From: Phytophthora sp. 'mugwort'
Lineage: Eukaryota; Oomycota; Peronosporomycetes; Peronosporales; Peronosporaceae
Assembly: GCA_033558025.1 (NCBI GenBank)
Contig: JAUCEF010000007.1
Span: forward strand, 10,168,001 to 10,232,000
Length of the DNA stretch: 64,000 nt
Direction: 5' to 3'
How positions within the stretch are numbered: the stretch's first letter is position 1; every line of letters starts with the position of its first letter. Shown piece after piece: positions 42,853-52,754 of this stretch. Made by a program: the position numbers and the translations under genes. The notes under the pieces are model-generated. The model was not told where the DNA came from. It did no database searches and worked only from the letters and a program-made list of their open reading frames with translations.

Positions 42853-44128
42853 ATTTGCTAGGAGCTTTCGATCGCCTTGGCTTCTCCCCCTGCTTGGATA
42901 TCTTACTGAAATAAAGTCAGTGACATAATAAAGTGTGTCGTACACGGTACACCACAACAAATCTACCTCTGTTCAGTGACACGTTATTCCTGAGTAGAAC
43001 TCTCAAACCGCATACTTGGTTCATGGCGTTGTAATATGGCGTATACTGTATTATGGCGAATGCGTCTGCACTTTTGAAGCTCACCATCTACCCCGGTCCG
43101 TCACCCGCAAAACCGAAGCAATTTCATAAGACTATGGGGGTGCTGCAGCAACGAACTGTAGTTGTAGACCCAAAGATGTGCGCGTAGTTGATTTTCAGCC
43201 ACAGTAACACAAAAATCAAGCCAGCAAGCGACTCCACCCTAAGCGCAAATACTGTGCGAGCACATTGCAGCGAACGAGTGGGGCAACGGCATCCACGACG
43301 CTTGCATTTCGGCTAATTGTAAATGATCGGAAAGCGGAATTTAGAAAGGTCCAGTGGGTTTCGGCGAGAAAAGCTATGAAAAGCATGTAGTCTGCTGCTT
43401 GCTATTTTTAATTTGAGGGTGGGTGCTGCACCCAACTGAAAAAGGAGGGGGTGAATGCCACATAAAACGACCAACGGAGGAGAGCGGTTGCGAGTGCGCG
43501 TAGCAACAGCAAACCCGCGCGGGTGCCCGCAAAGCAGGGACGCGCGGAATTTGCGGAGACGGGCCCAGCGCCGAGCTTTCCAGCGAGCCGAGCATTGTAG
43601 CGGTCCGAACGTAGAACATTTTCCTTCCAGGAGCGCAGCGACTGCCTTTCCGAAGCAAAACCCAAGACCGCGATGCCATCGGTCCCCGAGAGGATAGGGT
43701 TAACAGTGATGTGTGACATTCGATGCAAAACGTAAGCTTAAGCTAAAAATGTGACGCGGCGAGTTGGACGCAGCAATGAGTGCCTTTTAGTTTTCCCCGA
43801 CGTTTCACCATCTTAGCCTTCTGGGCTGGTACATGTATTTTACCACTATAGGGTACAAGGGTCAGCGTTTCAGCGTTTTCCAAATGGCAGACTGGCAAGC
43901 ACATCAGGATGGAGATCCAAGCTGCGCTTCACCAACGTAAAATTAACGCTCAGCCAGACCACAGCGCGGTTCTGCGCTTTCGGAGGCCAACTTGAAGCAG
44001 CTACGGCGCATCCCCGCCTACGAATGAAGAGCGGCTGGGACAACGACGAAACCGCGAACGGCTTGAGAAGACTTTGCGCTATGTTTTCTGGCGCAAGGGT
44101 TACTGGCCACCTGGTGTCTTCTGTGGTG

Positions 44129-44151
44129 TTGCTTGGGTAGTACCCAAGCAA
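44129..44151. repeat. Perfect palindrome, 11-bp arms
   Basis: TTGCTTGGGTA at 44129-44139, a single G, then TACCCAAGCAA at 44141-44151. It could fold as a tight hairpin or mark a fossil transposon junction; nothing else nearby decides. Confidence 0.8.
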
Positions 44152-44420
44152 CGCGTACCCATTGGGTACGGGTACTTTTCACTTACATTTTGTATGCGTC
44201 AAGTTGAAGCTGACGAGTCCTCGAGACAAAACATACCAGATGATGCTTGCACATGGCGTGTGGTTTGCTCTCCATATATCGCGATAGCTACAGCGTCTCT
44301 ACAAAGTAAGCTAGTATTTCAGGTTTCTTACCTCTGTTAGAATTCTCGAGATACGAAGTAAAGTAAGCTATAAATTTCTTGCCAGTTATTTCGAGTTGTC
44401 ACTAGGAAACTTCCTCTATT

Positions 44421-44551
44421 GAAAGGAGTCCCTTTAACTTGAACGCACTAAACGATCGACCCAACTACACCAACTGCAAGATAGAATACTTGAAAGGATT
44501 CCCTTTTAACTTGAACGCACGAAACAATCGATCCAACTGCACCAACTGAAG
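44421..44551. repeat. Imperfect direct repeat, two units
   Basis: The segment at about 44421-44480 and that at about 44492-44551 share GAAAGGA, a CCTTT-AACTTGAACGCAC core, AAAC-ATCGA and CCAACT-CACCAACTG in the same order, with scattered substitutions. They are about 71 bp apart. The repeat is non-coding and unassigned. Confidence 0.75.
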
Positions 44552-45570
44552 ATTATTGAAAAGCACTAGTACTCCTTGCTCCGAGAGTTCTGAAGATTGT
44601 TATTGTCGAAACCTCCTGTTGCTGTATTGACTGATACTAATGTCTCTTTTCGAAAGGACCCGCACTGCGGAGACAAAAAACATCTAAAAAAACAAACGCA
44701 TGTCGGTCATCGACATTTCCTAAGAACGGCCCTCCTTCCATTTACAGGTCTACGAAGTATGCTCTAGCTACGCACACGTGATGTGATACGGCCGCTTCGC
44801 ACAGTCACGCAACAGCTCTGTCCATACTGCGAAACGTTTGTATAGGGCCGCTATTTGACGATGCACGCGATGCACCAAAATGAATGCCATCGAAATTGAC
44901 TCGAGCATGGCGTGCCTGTGTGACTAGACATCCCGTAAGCATTCGACCGCGGTAAGGATGATCGTAGAAAGCTCGCCTAGCTTCCGGTACCATCGGACCT
45001 ACGCAGTCAGCGGACATCGCAATGCAAGCTGTTTACCGCCGGACTCCACAAACCATACATGTACACGTACGGCTTGCCTTGACAGCACAAATCAGTGCGT
45101 CACTGACGCAGCACCGTGCGGCTAAAACTGAATCCAAAATTTCGCTGAGGGGCAAGTTGTCTCGATACCTATTTTTACTTGGATGGCAATGTGTACTATG
45201 CTTAATTGGCGTGGAGCCTGACGTGCGTGTTGCTGGCGTTCGTGTTTCCGTTGCCGCTGAGACCCGGATTTTCTTGCTCCAACACGCCGGTCGGTCTCAA
45301 GTGACCCGCTCCGTCCCATTTGCAGTTATGGACACAAGAAAAGATTGACCGTTGAAAAATATTGGCGCGGGGATCCGCCATCTGCACAACCAGTTTCCTA
45401 TCCACATGCTCGTTTTGCCCCAAGCCCTCCTCGCGTCTTTCATTTTGTCTCACCAATTGCTGTTGGAGCCGGTTGTCTACAGCCGACCAGACTAGTCTTT
45501 CATAACTCAAACTTCATCGCTGCCGCTGCTGACTGTCTCCCGCTCCACGCTAATAATTGCCTTAGTCACA

Positions 45571-46554
45571 ATGGCTGTCGATGCTCTGGAAATGTACGAC
45601 CTGAAGACTCTTCCGACAAAGAACCAGCTCGGGGTCCTGGACGTAGATCGCTTGCCGGTAGGCGAGCAGCAACCGCAGGACAGCGGCAACTACCTTAAGA
45701 CCGTGGCGCTGGCGCCGCCGTCGTTCAACAAGTGGCTAGCCGAGGCCCTCGCCAAGGAGGAAGCGGCCAGCAAGATCCAGTTCTTCCTACTGTATCATCT
45801 CAAGCTGCGGCAATCCGCCAACGCTTCGATGCAACGTACGGCGTCGACAGCGTCCTCGCTCGACTCGCTATCCATACCCGAGGAGCTGGATGAGGACCAT
45901 CTACAGTACGAGATTCTGCTCTGGTACGGCTCCAGTCTCGGCTCGGTAGGCTTCATGTCGTGCGATATTACGGGCTATCCGTGTGTTGAAGTGGCCGAGG
46001 GCAACGACTCTTTGCCCGGGCTGTGGAATCTCCGAGAAGGCGACTTCCTCATTTCCATCAATGAGCGCAGCACCAGGCGCTCGGTTGTGCCGTTTGAAGC
46101 GGTCATGCAGATCTTGGACAGCGGCGTGCGGCCAGCCGTACTGCGATTCCGTAGGCCGGCTTCGCATGAACTGCAAAGCCTTACCAAGAGACCGCGGCGT
46201 CTGTCCCTGATGACTCGCACGGATCGACAAAAGAGCCGAGAACGGCTGGAGCGATCCTTGAGCTACGTCATTTGGAGAGAAGAAGATGGCCCGCTCGGAA
46301 TCAGCTTGAAGCCCGAGAAGGGCAAGTCATACCCGGTGGTCATGGCCATGAACAAGTCCGGCGTGGTAGGCCGCGGTGGGAAACACAACAAGGTAAGAGT
46401 GGGAGATCAGCTACTGACCATCAACCACTACGACGTCTTCCGCTTGGGTTTCAAGAAAATGTGTCAGGTCATGCAGTTTGCCCCCAAGCCGCTTGTGCTC
46501 ACGTTCCGTCGAATGTCACCGGAACCGATGGAACCTCGCAGTCTTGACCTGTGA
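45571..46554 (+). CDS. Two-PDZ-domain protein
   Basis: Single exon, 327 residues. It has two PDZ-like segments: about residues 110-195 (GSVGFMSCDITGYPCVEVAEG, LREGDFLISINERSTR, FEAVMQILDSGVRPAVLRFRR) and about 230-315 (EDGPLGISLKPEKGKSYPVV, NKVRVGDQLLTINHYDVFRL, PKPLVLTFRR). Both show the PDZ GD-x-L-x-x-I-N pattern. The N-terminal 100 residues have a helical stretch (FNKWLAEALAKEEAASKIQF). No enzyme or membrane domain is seen, so a scaffold role is inferred. The ATG at 45571 is the first Met of the frame. Confidence 0.75.
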   Translation: MAVDALEMYDLKTLPTKNQLGVLDVDRLPVGEQQPQDSGNYLKTVALAPPSFNKWLAEALAKEEAASKIQFFLLYHLKLRQSANASMQRTASTASSLDSLSIPEELDEDHLQYEILLWYGSSLGSVGFMSCDITGYPCVEVAEGNDSLPGLWNLREGDFLISINERSTRRSVVPFEAVMQILDSGVRPAVLRFRRPASHELQSLTKRPRRLSLMTRTDRQKSRERLERSLSYVIWREEDGPLGISLKPEKGKSYPVVMAMNKSGVVGRGGKHNKVRVGDQLLTINHYDVFRLGFKKMCQVMQFAPKPLVLTFRRMSPEPMEPRSLDL

Positions 46555-46823
46555 GCGACCGCTTCCGTTTCTATCCAGAGCGGGCCGACGCACCGTCGGA
46601 CTGCGCTCTTAACTCTTTTGCTTGCCGTTGTTGCTTCTCGAGGATTCGGGAACTATCTGTGTCAGCCAGGCCATCGCATTGAACGTGTCGGCGAGGCATG
46701 CACTATTTATCGAGAATTAATTTCGCACCATCTTCACAAAATAATTAGTGGCTCAAGTGGCCTTAGTTACTAGCTCTACTTATTACTGTTGAGAAGACAA
46801 GCTGGCAGCTTAACACCAACACC

Positions 46824-47996
46824 TCACTCTCCAAAACAGATAATTACGGCGGTCATGTTGTCCATGGAGCCTTGCGCTTTGGCCTCGTCTAACAGCATTT
46901 TGCCGATGGTAATGGACTTTTCGCCCTCCGCTAGGCGCTTGGCGACAAACTCCGTCAGCTCCTCGTCACTAAAGACGTCGGTGACTCCGTCGCTCACTAA
47001 TACAAGGAAGGCGTCGTCTGACGCGATCTCCAACGACGCAATGTGCGGTGCACTGGTGATAAACTTCTTCTCGTCCGCCTGGCCCAGCGCACGCGTGACG
47101 GAGATGGATCCAGCCACACGCTTGTTGACGATGATACCATTGAGCGCACGAATACGCTTCACCTCGTCCTCGTTCGTGGCCTTATGGTCTACAGATAACC
47201 GCGACGTCTGGCCGTCGCAGCAGAAAATAGCACGCGAATCACCGACGTTGGCGATGTGGAAGGTCGTACGGCCGTTGTACTTGCGGATGAGGCAGGTGAC
47301 AGCTGTGGAGCCGCTCTCGGACGACTCATCAAAATTCTCTAACTCCTTGTCAAGCGATGAAAAGGCCTCGGCGTAGCAACTTTCAATCTCAGCGTTACTT
47401 AATACGTCGGCTTCCACGTCGGAACAGTTATCCATGCTGCTTGTTGACGTGACGTTGCTACGGTTGCTGCTGCTCTCGGCCTCGGACGACCGTCTTCGCT
47501 TGGCGCTGTACTTAATCTGCATGAGTTCTGCGAGTTTCTGGTGGAAGTACTTAGCCGCGTACTTGGCACAGAAGTCTCCTCCGTGGCCATCGTAGACGCC
47601 GAAGAAGGAGCTCACGGCTGGGTCGTCCGGAAAGGCTCTGTACTTGGGGATTGCGACGCACTCGTCCTCCATGTATTTCCTAAACTGGCTGTTCTGCGTG
47701 GACACCGCGGCGTAGTCTCGCACGACGGGGCTGGGCAGGAACTGGTCCGTCGGTTTCCGGCTCGGGCCAGTAGGGCTTAGCCGTCGCTTTCGCTCCTGCG
47801 TGGCGGGCGACGCCGCGGCTTCTAATTGGCAGCGGTCATCCTCGGCCCGTCGCAGCCGAAAGCAAGGCGGCGAGCGCGCCTCAGCGGACGAAGAGCTGGT
47901 GATCTTGCTGCGGCGGTCGGTCATCAGCAGCTTGTTGCGACGGGGTATAGCAGAGGACGGGGCGCGGGCGTGATCGCGCGAGCACGAGATTCCCAT
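46824..47996 (-). CDS. PP2C-family protein phosphatase
   Basis: A metal-dependent Ser/Thr phosphatase of about 390 residues. Motifs in order: MEDE near 109-112, FGVYDGHGGDF near 133, SGSTAVTCLI, IANVGDSRAIFCC, VDHKATNEDE, SISVTRALG, LVLVSDGVTDVFSDEE and SMDNMTAVIICF; the metal-binding Asp residues of DGHGG, SDG and DN are all present. I choose the ATG at 47996 (MGISCSRDH) rather than 48080, 28 codons upstream, because Gly2-x-x-Ser/Cys is a typical N-myristoylation and palmitoylation start. Residues 180-230 form a Ser/Arg/Asn-rich insert within the catalytic domain. Membrane attachment is inferred from the start motif. Single exon. Confidence 0.88.
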   Translation of the reverse strand: MGISCSRDHARAPSSAIPRRNKLLMTDRRSKITSSSSAEARSPPCFRLRRAEDDRCQLEAAASPATQERKRRLSPTGPSRKPTDQFLPSPVVRDYAAVSTQNSQFRKYMEDECVAIPKYRAFPDDPAVSSFFGVYDGHGGDFCAKYAAKYFHQKLAELMQIKYSAKRRRSSEAESSSNRSNVTSTSSMDNCSDVEADVLSNAEIESCYAEAFSSLDKELENFDESSESGSTAVTCLIRKYNGRTTFHIANVGDSRAIFCCDGQTSRLSVDHKATNEDEVKRIRALNGIIVNKRVAGSISVTRALGQADEKKFITSAPHIASLEIASDDAFLVLVSDGVTDVFSDEELTEFVAKRLAEGEKSITIGKMLLDEAKAQGSMDNMTAVIICFGE

Positions 47997-49507
47997 GGAC
48001 GAGTCGCCAGTACCGCGGGGGGAGACGCGGTCTGGTTTAGACCGGGACGGCAGGTGGAAGAACGTGGTGGTCGGCTGCACACGAGCAACGGGGATGGCGC
48101 CGCGTCGAGCAAGGCTGCCGAAGAGATAATGGACTGCTGCCGCGGCAGTCCACGAAACAAGCTGTGCTAAAACGCCTTACTGGAAATAATAGGGCTAGGG
48201 ATTCGAGGTATTTGATTTATTTCGTCTGGGCGATTTTCCGATGAGGGTAAAAGGGACTTCCGGCCGCGCCAAGCTTCTTGAGGCTCCTACGTCAACGGAC
48301 GACAGGCAAGGGTCCGTTCAGGTGGAGGAGCATCGGTCATGATAAGAATCGAGTACATGGCTTCGTCGTTGGAGGAGAGAACTGGCCGCCGAGGCTGTGC
48401 GAGGAAGACAGAATCGACTGTAAAGCGCGGCGTGATTATGGCAAGCCTCCCCACTCCTGTCTAAATCAAACGGCAGCCTGTGACTTACACTTTGCCGAGT
48501 CCGATTGAAGGTGCATGGAGCGGTCTGGTGGTGTTAAAGTATGTCTGCGTCAGCGCGATAAGCGACGTTTAACATGGAGGTGTGGAGGATATGTCAATAC
48601 ACTTCAGGGATCCTGCCGTACCTGTACAATCAAGAGCAGAGCACAGTAAAACTAGACCAAGGAAGAGAGGAAGTGGCATTCTGAATTTCACTGTAAATGT
48701 GCATGTCCGTCGACATGTATTTACTGTACAGTCAACATGTGGTAAATCTGCGACTTACCACGCAGACTGTGAGTCGCAGTGTAAGTTACAGATGGGCAGC
48801 TTGGAGCGCATCGCTTTCAGAAGGCAAAGCTCTGAAGAAAACGTCCCCCCACCCGATCCTCTCTCCCGGCCAAGTCGGTGAACGCCATGAGCAAGCGGGC
48901 TGCTTCCATCTGCGTCACAGGTCATGACGGCTCAGGGCCAGCCAACCGCTGAATCTGCGAGGGCGAACGCTGTGCTTGTCACATGTATTGCAGCGAGTGA
49001 CGATGGACGCCTTGTTCCTTATACCACCGACCAACTCGACCAGCACAAATGCACCGTGTACAGTATTTCAAGCGCTGGTGCCGCTATACATCACTTTAGA
49101 CAAGCAAGCACGCGCACTCTTGGGCGTTGGCGTTGATCTATCGAAGACGTTGGTTGTCGCAACGGCGAGGCAACTTCAATCTTGACGGCGCTCCATCCGT
49201 ATAGCGCCGTTTCGATCAGAGAAAAAACTTTGATACATGTACAGTTCGCACGAGCATCGATGCATGATTCTGACCCTGTCTGTCAGCTTGATTTGTTGTT
49301 TTCCTGTGCGACAGCAACATAAGATACCTTGATACATTAATGGAAAGGCCAAACGTGCATGTTTTTTCTGTCGCCGCGGCGAGCCAAGCGTTCGTAACAT
49401 ACATGTAGTTTACAGCACGCAGAATCCGAAGTTCGGGTAGAATTGATTAGGATAACTGCTAAATTCTAGCTGCGTCGGGTTGGCCCTGGCTTAAGGTAAC
49501 CCACCGT

Positions 49508-49538
49508 TGGGCTGGATAATGAGTCATTATCCAGCCCA
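49508..49538. repeat. Perfect palindrome, 15-bp arms
   Basis: TGGGCTGGATAATGA at 49508-49522, a single G, then its exact reverse complement at 49524-49538. This long near-contiguous inverted repeat is unlikely by chance and may be a fused pair of transposon ends or a hairpin-forming site. Confidence 0.85.
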
Positions 49539-51294
49539 TTATTAATGAGCGCGACAATTAGACCAAGTGAGACCTGGCCGTCGTGCAGACAGCAGTCGTC
49601 GCTGTTGTGCAACATATCGTTGCTTGGGTGAAGCGTTGGAAAAGTGGAAGTCATATATTTAGTCTTAGGGCCCGGAACAGTACTGTACTCTGTCCTACTT
49701 TTAATTTATTTCCTTTTCCGTATGCGCGGAAAATAAATAATATATTGTTAAGTATATTCCAGCAGTCGTTAAACGCGGAATTTCTTCACTCCAGTGTCTT
49801 GTTGTAGCGAAGTATCAAAACGACCTCGGAGGTCGTCTTCTCTAGGCTTTGCTGGAGCCGTGAGCTTCACAGAAACTCTCACACTTTGGCGGAAGTGACT
49901 GTCGATGTAGATCTGCTTTACAGGGCGTTTGGGCCTGGATGAGCGATTCGTCTACCGTAGTTGGAGCTGTTGGTACAGCCTTAAGAACATCGTCTCTTTT
50001 GAAGTTGCACTTGAAACGGCTGTCCACCTGCCGCCCATCACATCGTTTGGCAAACGGCATTTACACGAAGATCAAAGCAGAAGCGATTCGTGTGCACATG
50101 ATTAAACGGGGAGTGAGGGTAAGTACATGGATCGCGACAGCTTTCCGCGGCCTTACAACGGACCTCGACAAAAAATGATACATAAAATATTCATCTTTTA
50201 TTTTTCTAAAAAGGTTCTCTAGCGTCCTGTCTGTTTGTCCGTCCGAAGCTTTCCTGCCTGCCCGCCTGCACCTCCCTTTCGGCATGGCTTGGCTTTGCGT
50301 TAGTACCGCCACCAACCCACAAAATCGAATCCCACTATCGTTCCGATTCGGGAAACTATGCCGGAAATTGCAAAAATAGCACTGTGTCACGTTTAAAACC
50401 CCTTCTCATTGGCCAAAATCCATGCAATTTTTTATTGCTGCCGAGCGCAGCGAGGCGGCCTCTCATTTGGGCGAAATTTCTCATTTGGTTGTGGCTCACA
50501 TTTCCTTTCAGTGAGCGAAGGGTGGCGCGCGTACTGCGGAATACAGGAAGCGGACGCCGCGCAGGACCGAAGGTACGCGTAGCTGCATGTTACAGGTAAC
50601 TATATACCAAGGACGGTTTCGGGAGTTCCGCTTGTTGGAATAACTGGTACCTCAGGGCATCCGAGGGGGTTATGTGTGGAATAAAGATGAGAGCTGGTGC
50701 CTACTTCGGTAGGGCCGCGGGGTTGTTGCAGTGTGCTACACGACACGACCTCTCTGTTGAGACAACCCCCTGCGCGCGCAGCCGCTAGGCAGTTCCTTCT
50801 GAATCTACAATACTGCCCATTTGCATGTTCGCCGAATTTGGGTATTTGGTGATAATTGCAATTGGGTACTGTAGCTTTCGCACATAATTCCCGTTACTTT
50901 CCTATACTGGGATAAGAAATGGTGCAGCCGGCCCCCGCCGCCGTCCCAAAAGCTCTGCTACAACTTCTTCTGCTCTCACGAGCAGCGACACTAAGGTGCT
51001 CATGTCTCCCCGCCATCGGCATGGGTCGTCTTATACCAATCCGGGGTCCTGGGATGGATTCATGTGGCGAGAAGAGCCGGCTTGCCGGGCCGCCCATCCC
51101 AGCCTCGGTCCAGTTGTCGTAATGGAACCGGCCCTTGGGATGAAGACATCGTACAGGTGTTTCTGTGCCGTGGCAGAGCGCATGCGAAAGCATGTTTTTT
51201 TTAACACCAAAGAAGACTTGGTTTTCGCTGCTGCGATGTTGCGAGGAGTGTTTGACGACAGCGCGTTTATTGCCTAACCTGCGTACATCGAGAA

Positions 51295-52290
51295 CTAGCA
51301 CCCCTCTTGCATCTTGGCATAGTACTTCCGCTTGTTTGTTGTTGGCTCTGATATAGTTTTCATGAAGACAGGCCAATCCGGGTAGATACCATCGGCGAGG
51401 CAGTAGGCCACGTTGTATTCGTGTCCATTAATGACGAACCTCACTTCCGGAGCTTCACCACGATACAGTCGATCAAAAAATCGTGACCGGTCAAGAATAT
51501 TGATGTCATTAAGCAATCCAGGCCAGCCGAAACTAGCATGCCAGATCCATAAATCTTGGTCCGCGCATGCTTCCAATACGACAGTGGCCTTCTTTTCCTT
51601 CCCTTTATATTGTCCGCTCTCTGCAGTAAGGCAGTTTTTCCACTCCGAATGCATGCAGTCAATACTGAATAACATACCGATGAAACCTTGCTCAGCGTTT
51701 TTTGCCCGAGGAGACGATTCATGTCTTCAACACCAGGCTGCCGCAAATAACGATTGCCAAACTGCCGGTCTAGCGCGTCTGCAAAATGGTGGATTGATTC
51801 ACAAACTGTTGATTCAGCGATTCCAAAATCCTCACCTATGGCGTCTGCTGGAAGCGCATATGTCAACACGCGAAGAGCTGCTACCTCCTTGACGACTGGA
51901 TAAACACCCATATTTCCAGTAGCGTCACAGCGATGCTCGAAGTACGGGTCGTCTTCAACACAGCAGACAGAACACGCAGAAACAGCGACTTGGACATGCG
52001 AAAGCGGCGGCGGAAATCGCGTTCATCGTAAACAGAGTGGTCGTTAGAAGTATTGAGCCATAAGATTGTCGTAATGCTTCTTGAAGTCTCTTTCGTTTGT
52101 TGGGCATCTTACCGCGCTTTGACCCCCCCCCCCCATCCGGCTTTTGCTTTTCTTCATCGGAATCGGAATCCAACCAGTCAAGGCAAGCTTCAATTTTATC
52201 CGAATCACCAAACAAAGATCCTCGGTGAATCCGCGCAAGGCACCTGCCTCAATATCGTCCATAGCTTCAGATATTGCTCAGCTCTCTTCA
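51295..52290 (-). pseudogene. Broken Harbinger/PIF-type transposase
   Basis: Minus-strand relic of a plant-transposon-type DDE nuclease (Plant_tran family). The N-terminal part includes ERDFKKHYDNLMAQYF (about 52044-52110) and, after a shift, MSKSLFLRV. Bases 51911-51441 read VVKEVAALRVLTYALPADAI and FGIAESTVCESIHHFADAL. A shift at the six-T run 51698-51703 moves to the frame that reads FSIDCMHSEWKNC, TVVLEACADQDLWIWHASFG, LNDINIL, CLADGIYPDWPVFMKTI and KRKYYAKMQEG, then stops at 51295 before the expected RKDVERAFG-like end. A 12-C run at 52123-52134 coincides with another break. The C-terminus is lost. A GAGCATCTTCAAC-type end, seen reverse-complemented at about 52465-52477, could be one terminal repeat, but I found no partner. 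Confidence 0.8.
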
Positions 52291-52754
52291 ACGTTTTCTT
52301 GGTCCGTCGAAATCCAGAATGCCAGCACGTGGGTGCGAATGGCAGAGTGGTCAAACGCAAATGTTCTACGATGGGACAGAAGCTATTTTAACCAATATTT
52401 AACCTGAACCGGTGGGGAGACCTCAAGTCAAATCGGGGATTTGGCAAATAGCTTTAGCTCAACCGTTGAAGATGCTCTAACATGTAAGTACTATAATACT
52501 GTAATACTCACGACCACCTTGGCATGTAAATGTAGCCAGTTATTTTCTTGGGAACACCGGTACTAGTACTTATACCGGTATATACCGAAGTATATTTTAA
52601 ATGACAGTGAATCACATACCTGTCTGTAGCACAAAACCGAGATTAAATACCGGTAGTTGTATTCCCGCTTACGCAAGCTAAGGGGAGCGCTTCTTGAAGG
52701 CAGAAGCCATCATTTCCGCTGGACCAGCTCAAAGACCGAAGCGAGGACTAGACG

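Larger units (their letters stand above)
42853..45570. other. 2.7-kb gene-poor interval
   Basis: No convincing gene lies here. It holds an 11-bp-arm palindrome at 44129-44151, an imperfect direct repeat at about 44421-44551, a C/G-rich patch at 43440-43700 with short frames in both strands, and presumably the promoters of PSMA5 (near 42853) and the PDZ gene (near 45570). A TCATTTTGTC...CCAATT stretch at 45440-45458 loosely resembles the oomycete initiator region. Confidence 0.4.
47997..52754. other. 4.8-kb repeat-rich interval
   Basis: It contains no intact gene. It holds a 31-bp palindrome at 49508-49538, a Harbinger transposase relic at about 51295-52290, and scattered short frames. Bases 49939-50178 on the plus strand read as a 79-residue frame with no recognisable match. 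From 52500 the sequence should include the PEX5 promoter; it contains repeated TACCGGTA words at about 52557-52655. Confidence 0.45.

Noticed and set aside
43374..43728. Overlapping minus-strand frames of 101 and 106 codons and a plus-strand frame
   Set aside because: No recognisable motif, mutually overlapping, and G/C-rich. No promoter or splice support.
50600..52480. Terminal inverted repeats for the Harbinger element
   Set aside because: A GAGCATCTTCAAC-type end is visible on the right near 52465-52477, but the best left candidate (GGGCATCCGAGG near 50655) matches poorly and lacks a matching target duplication.
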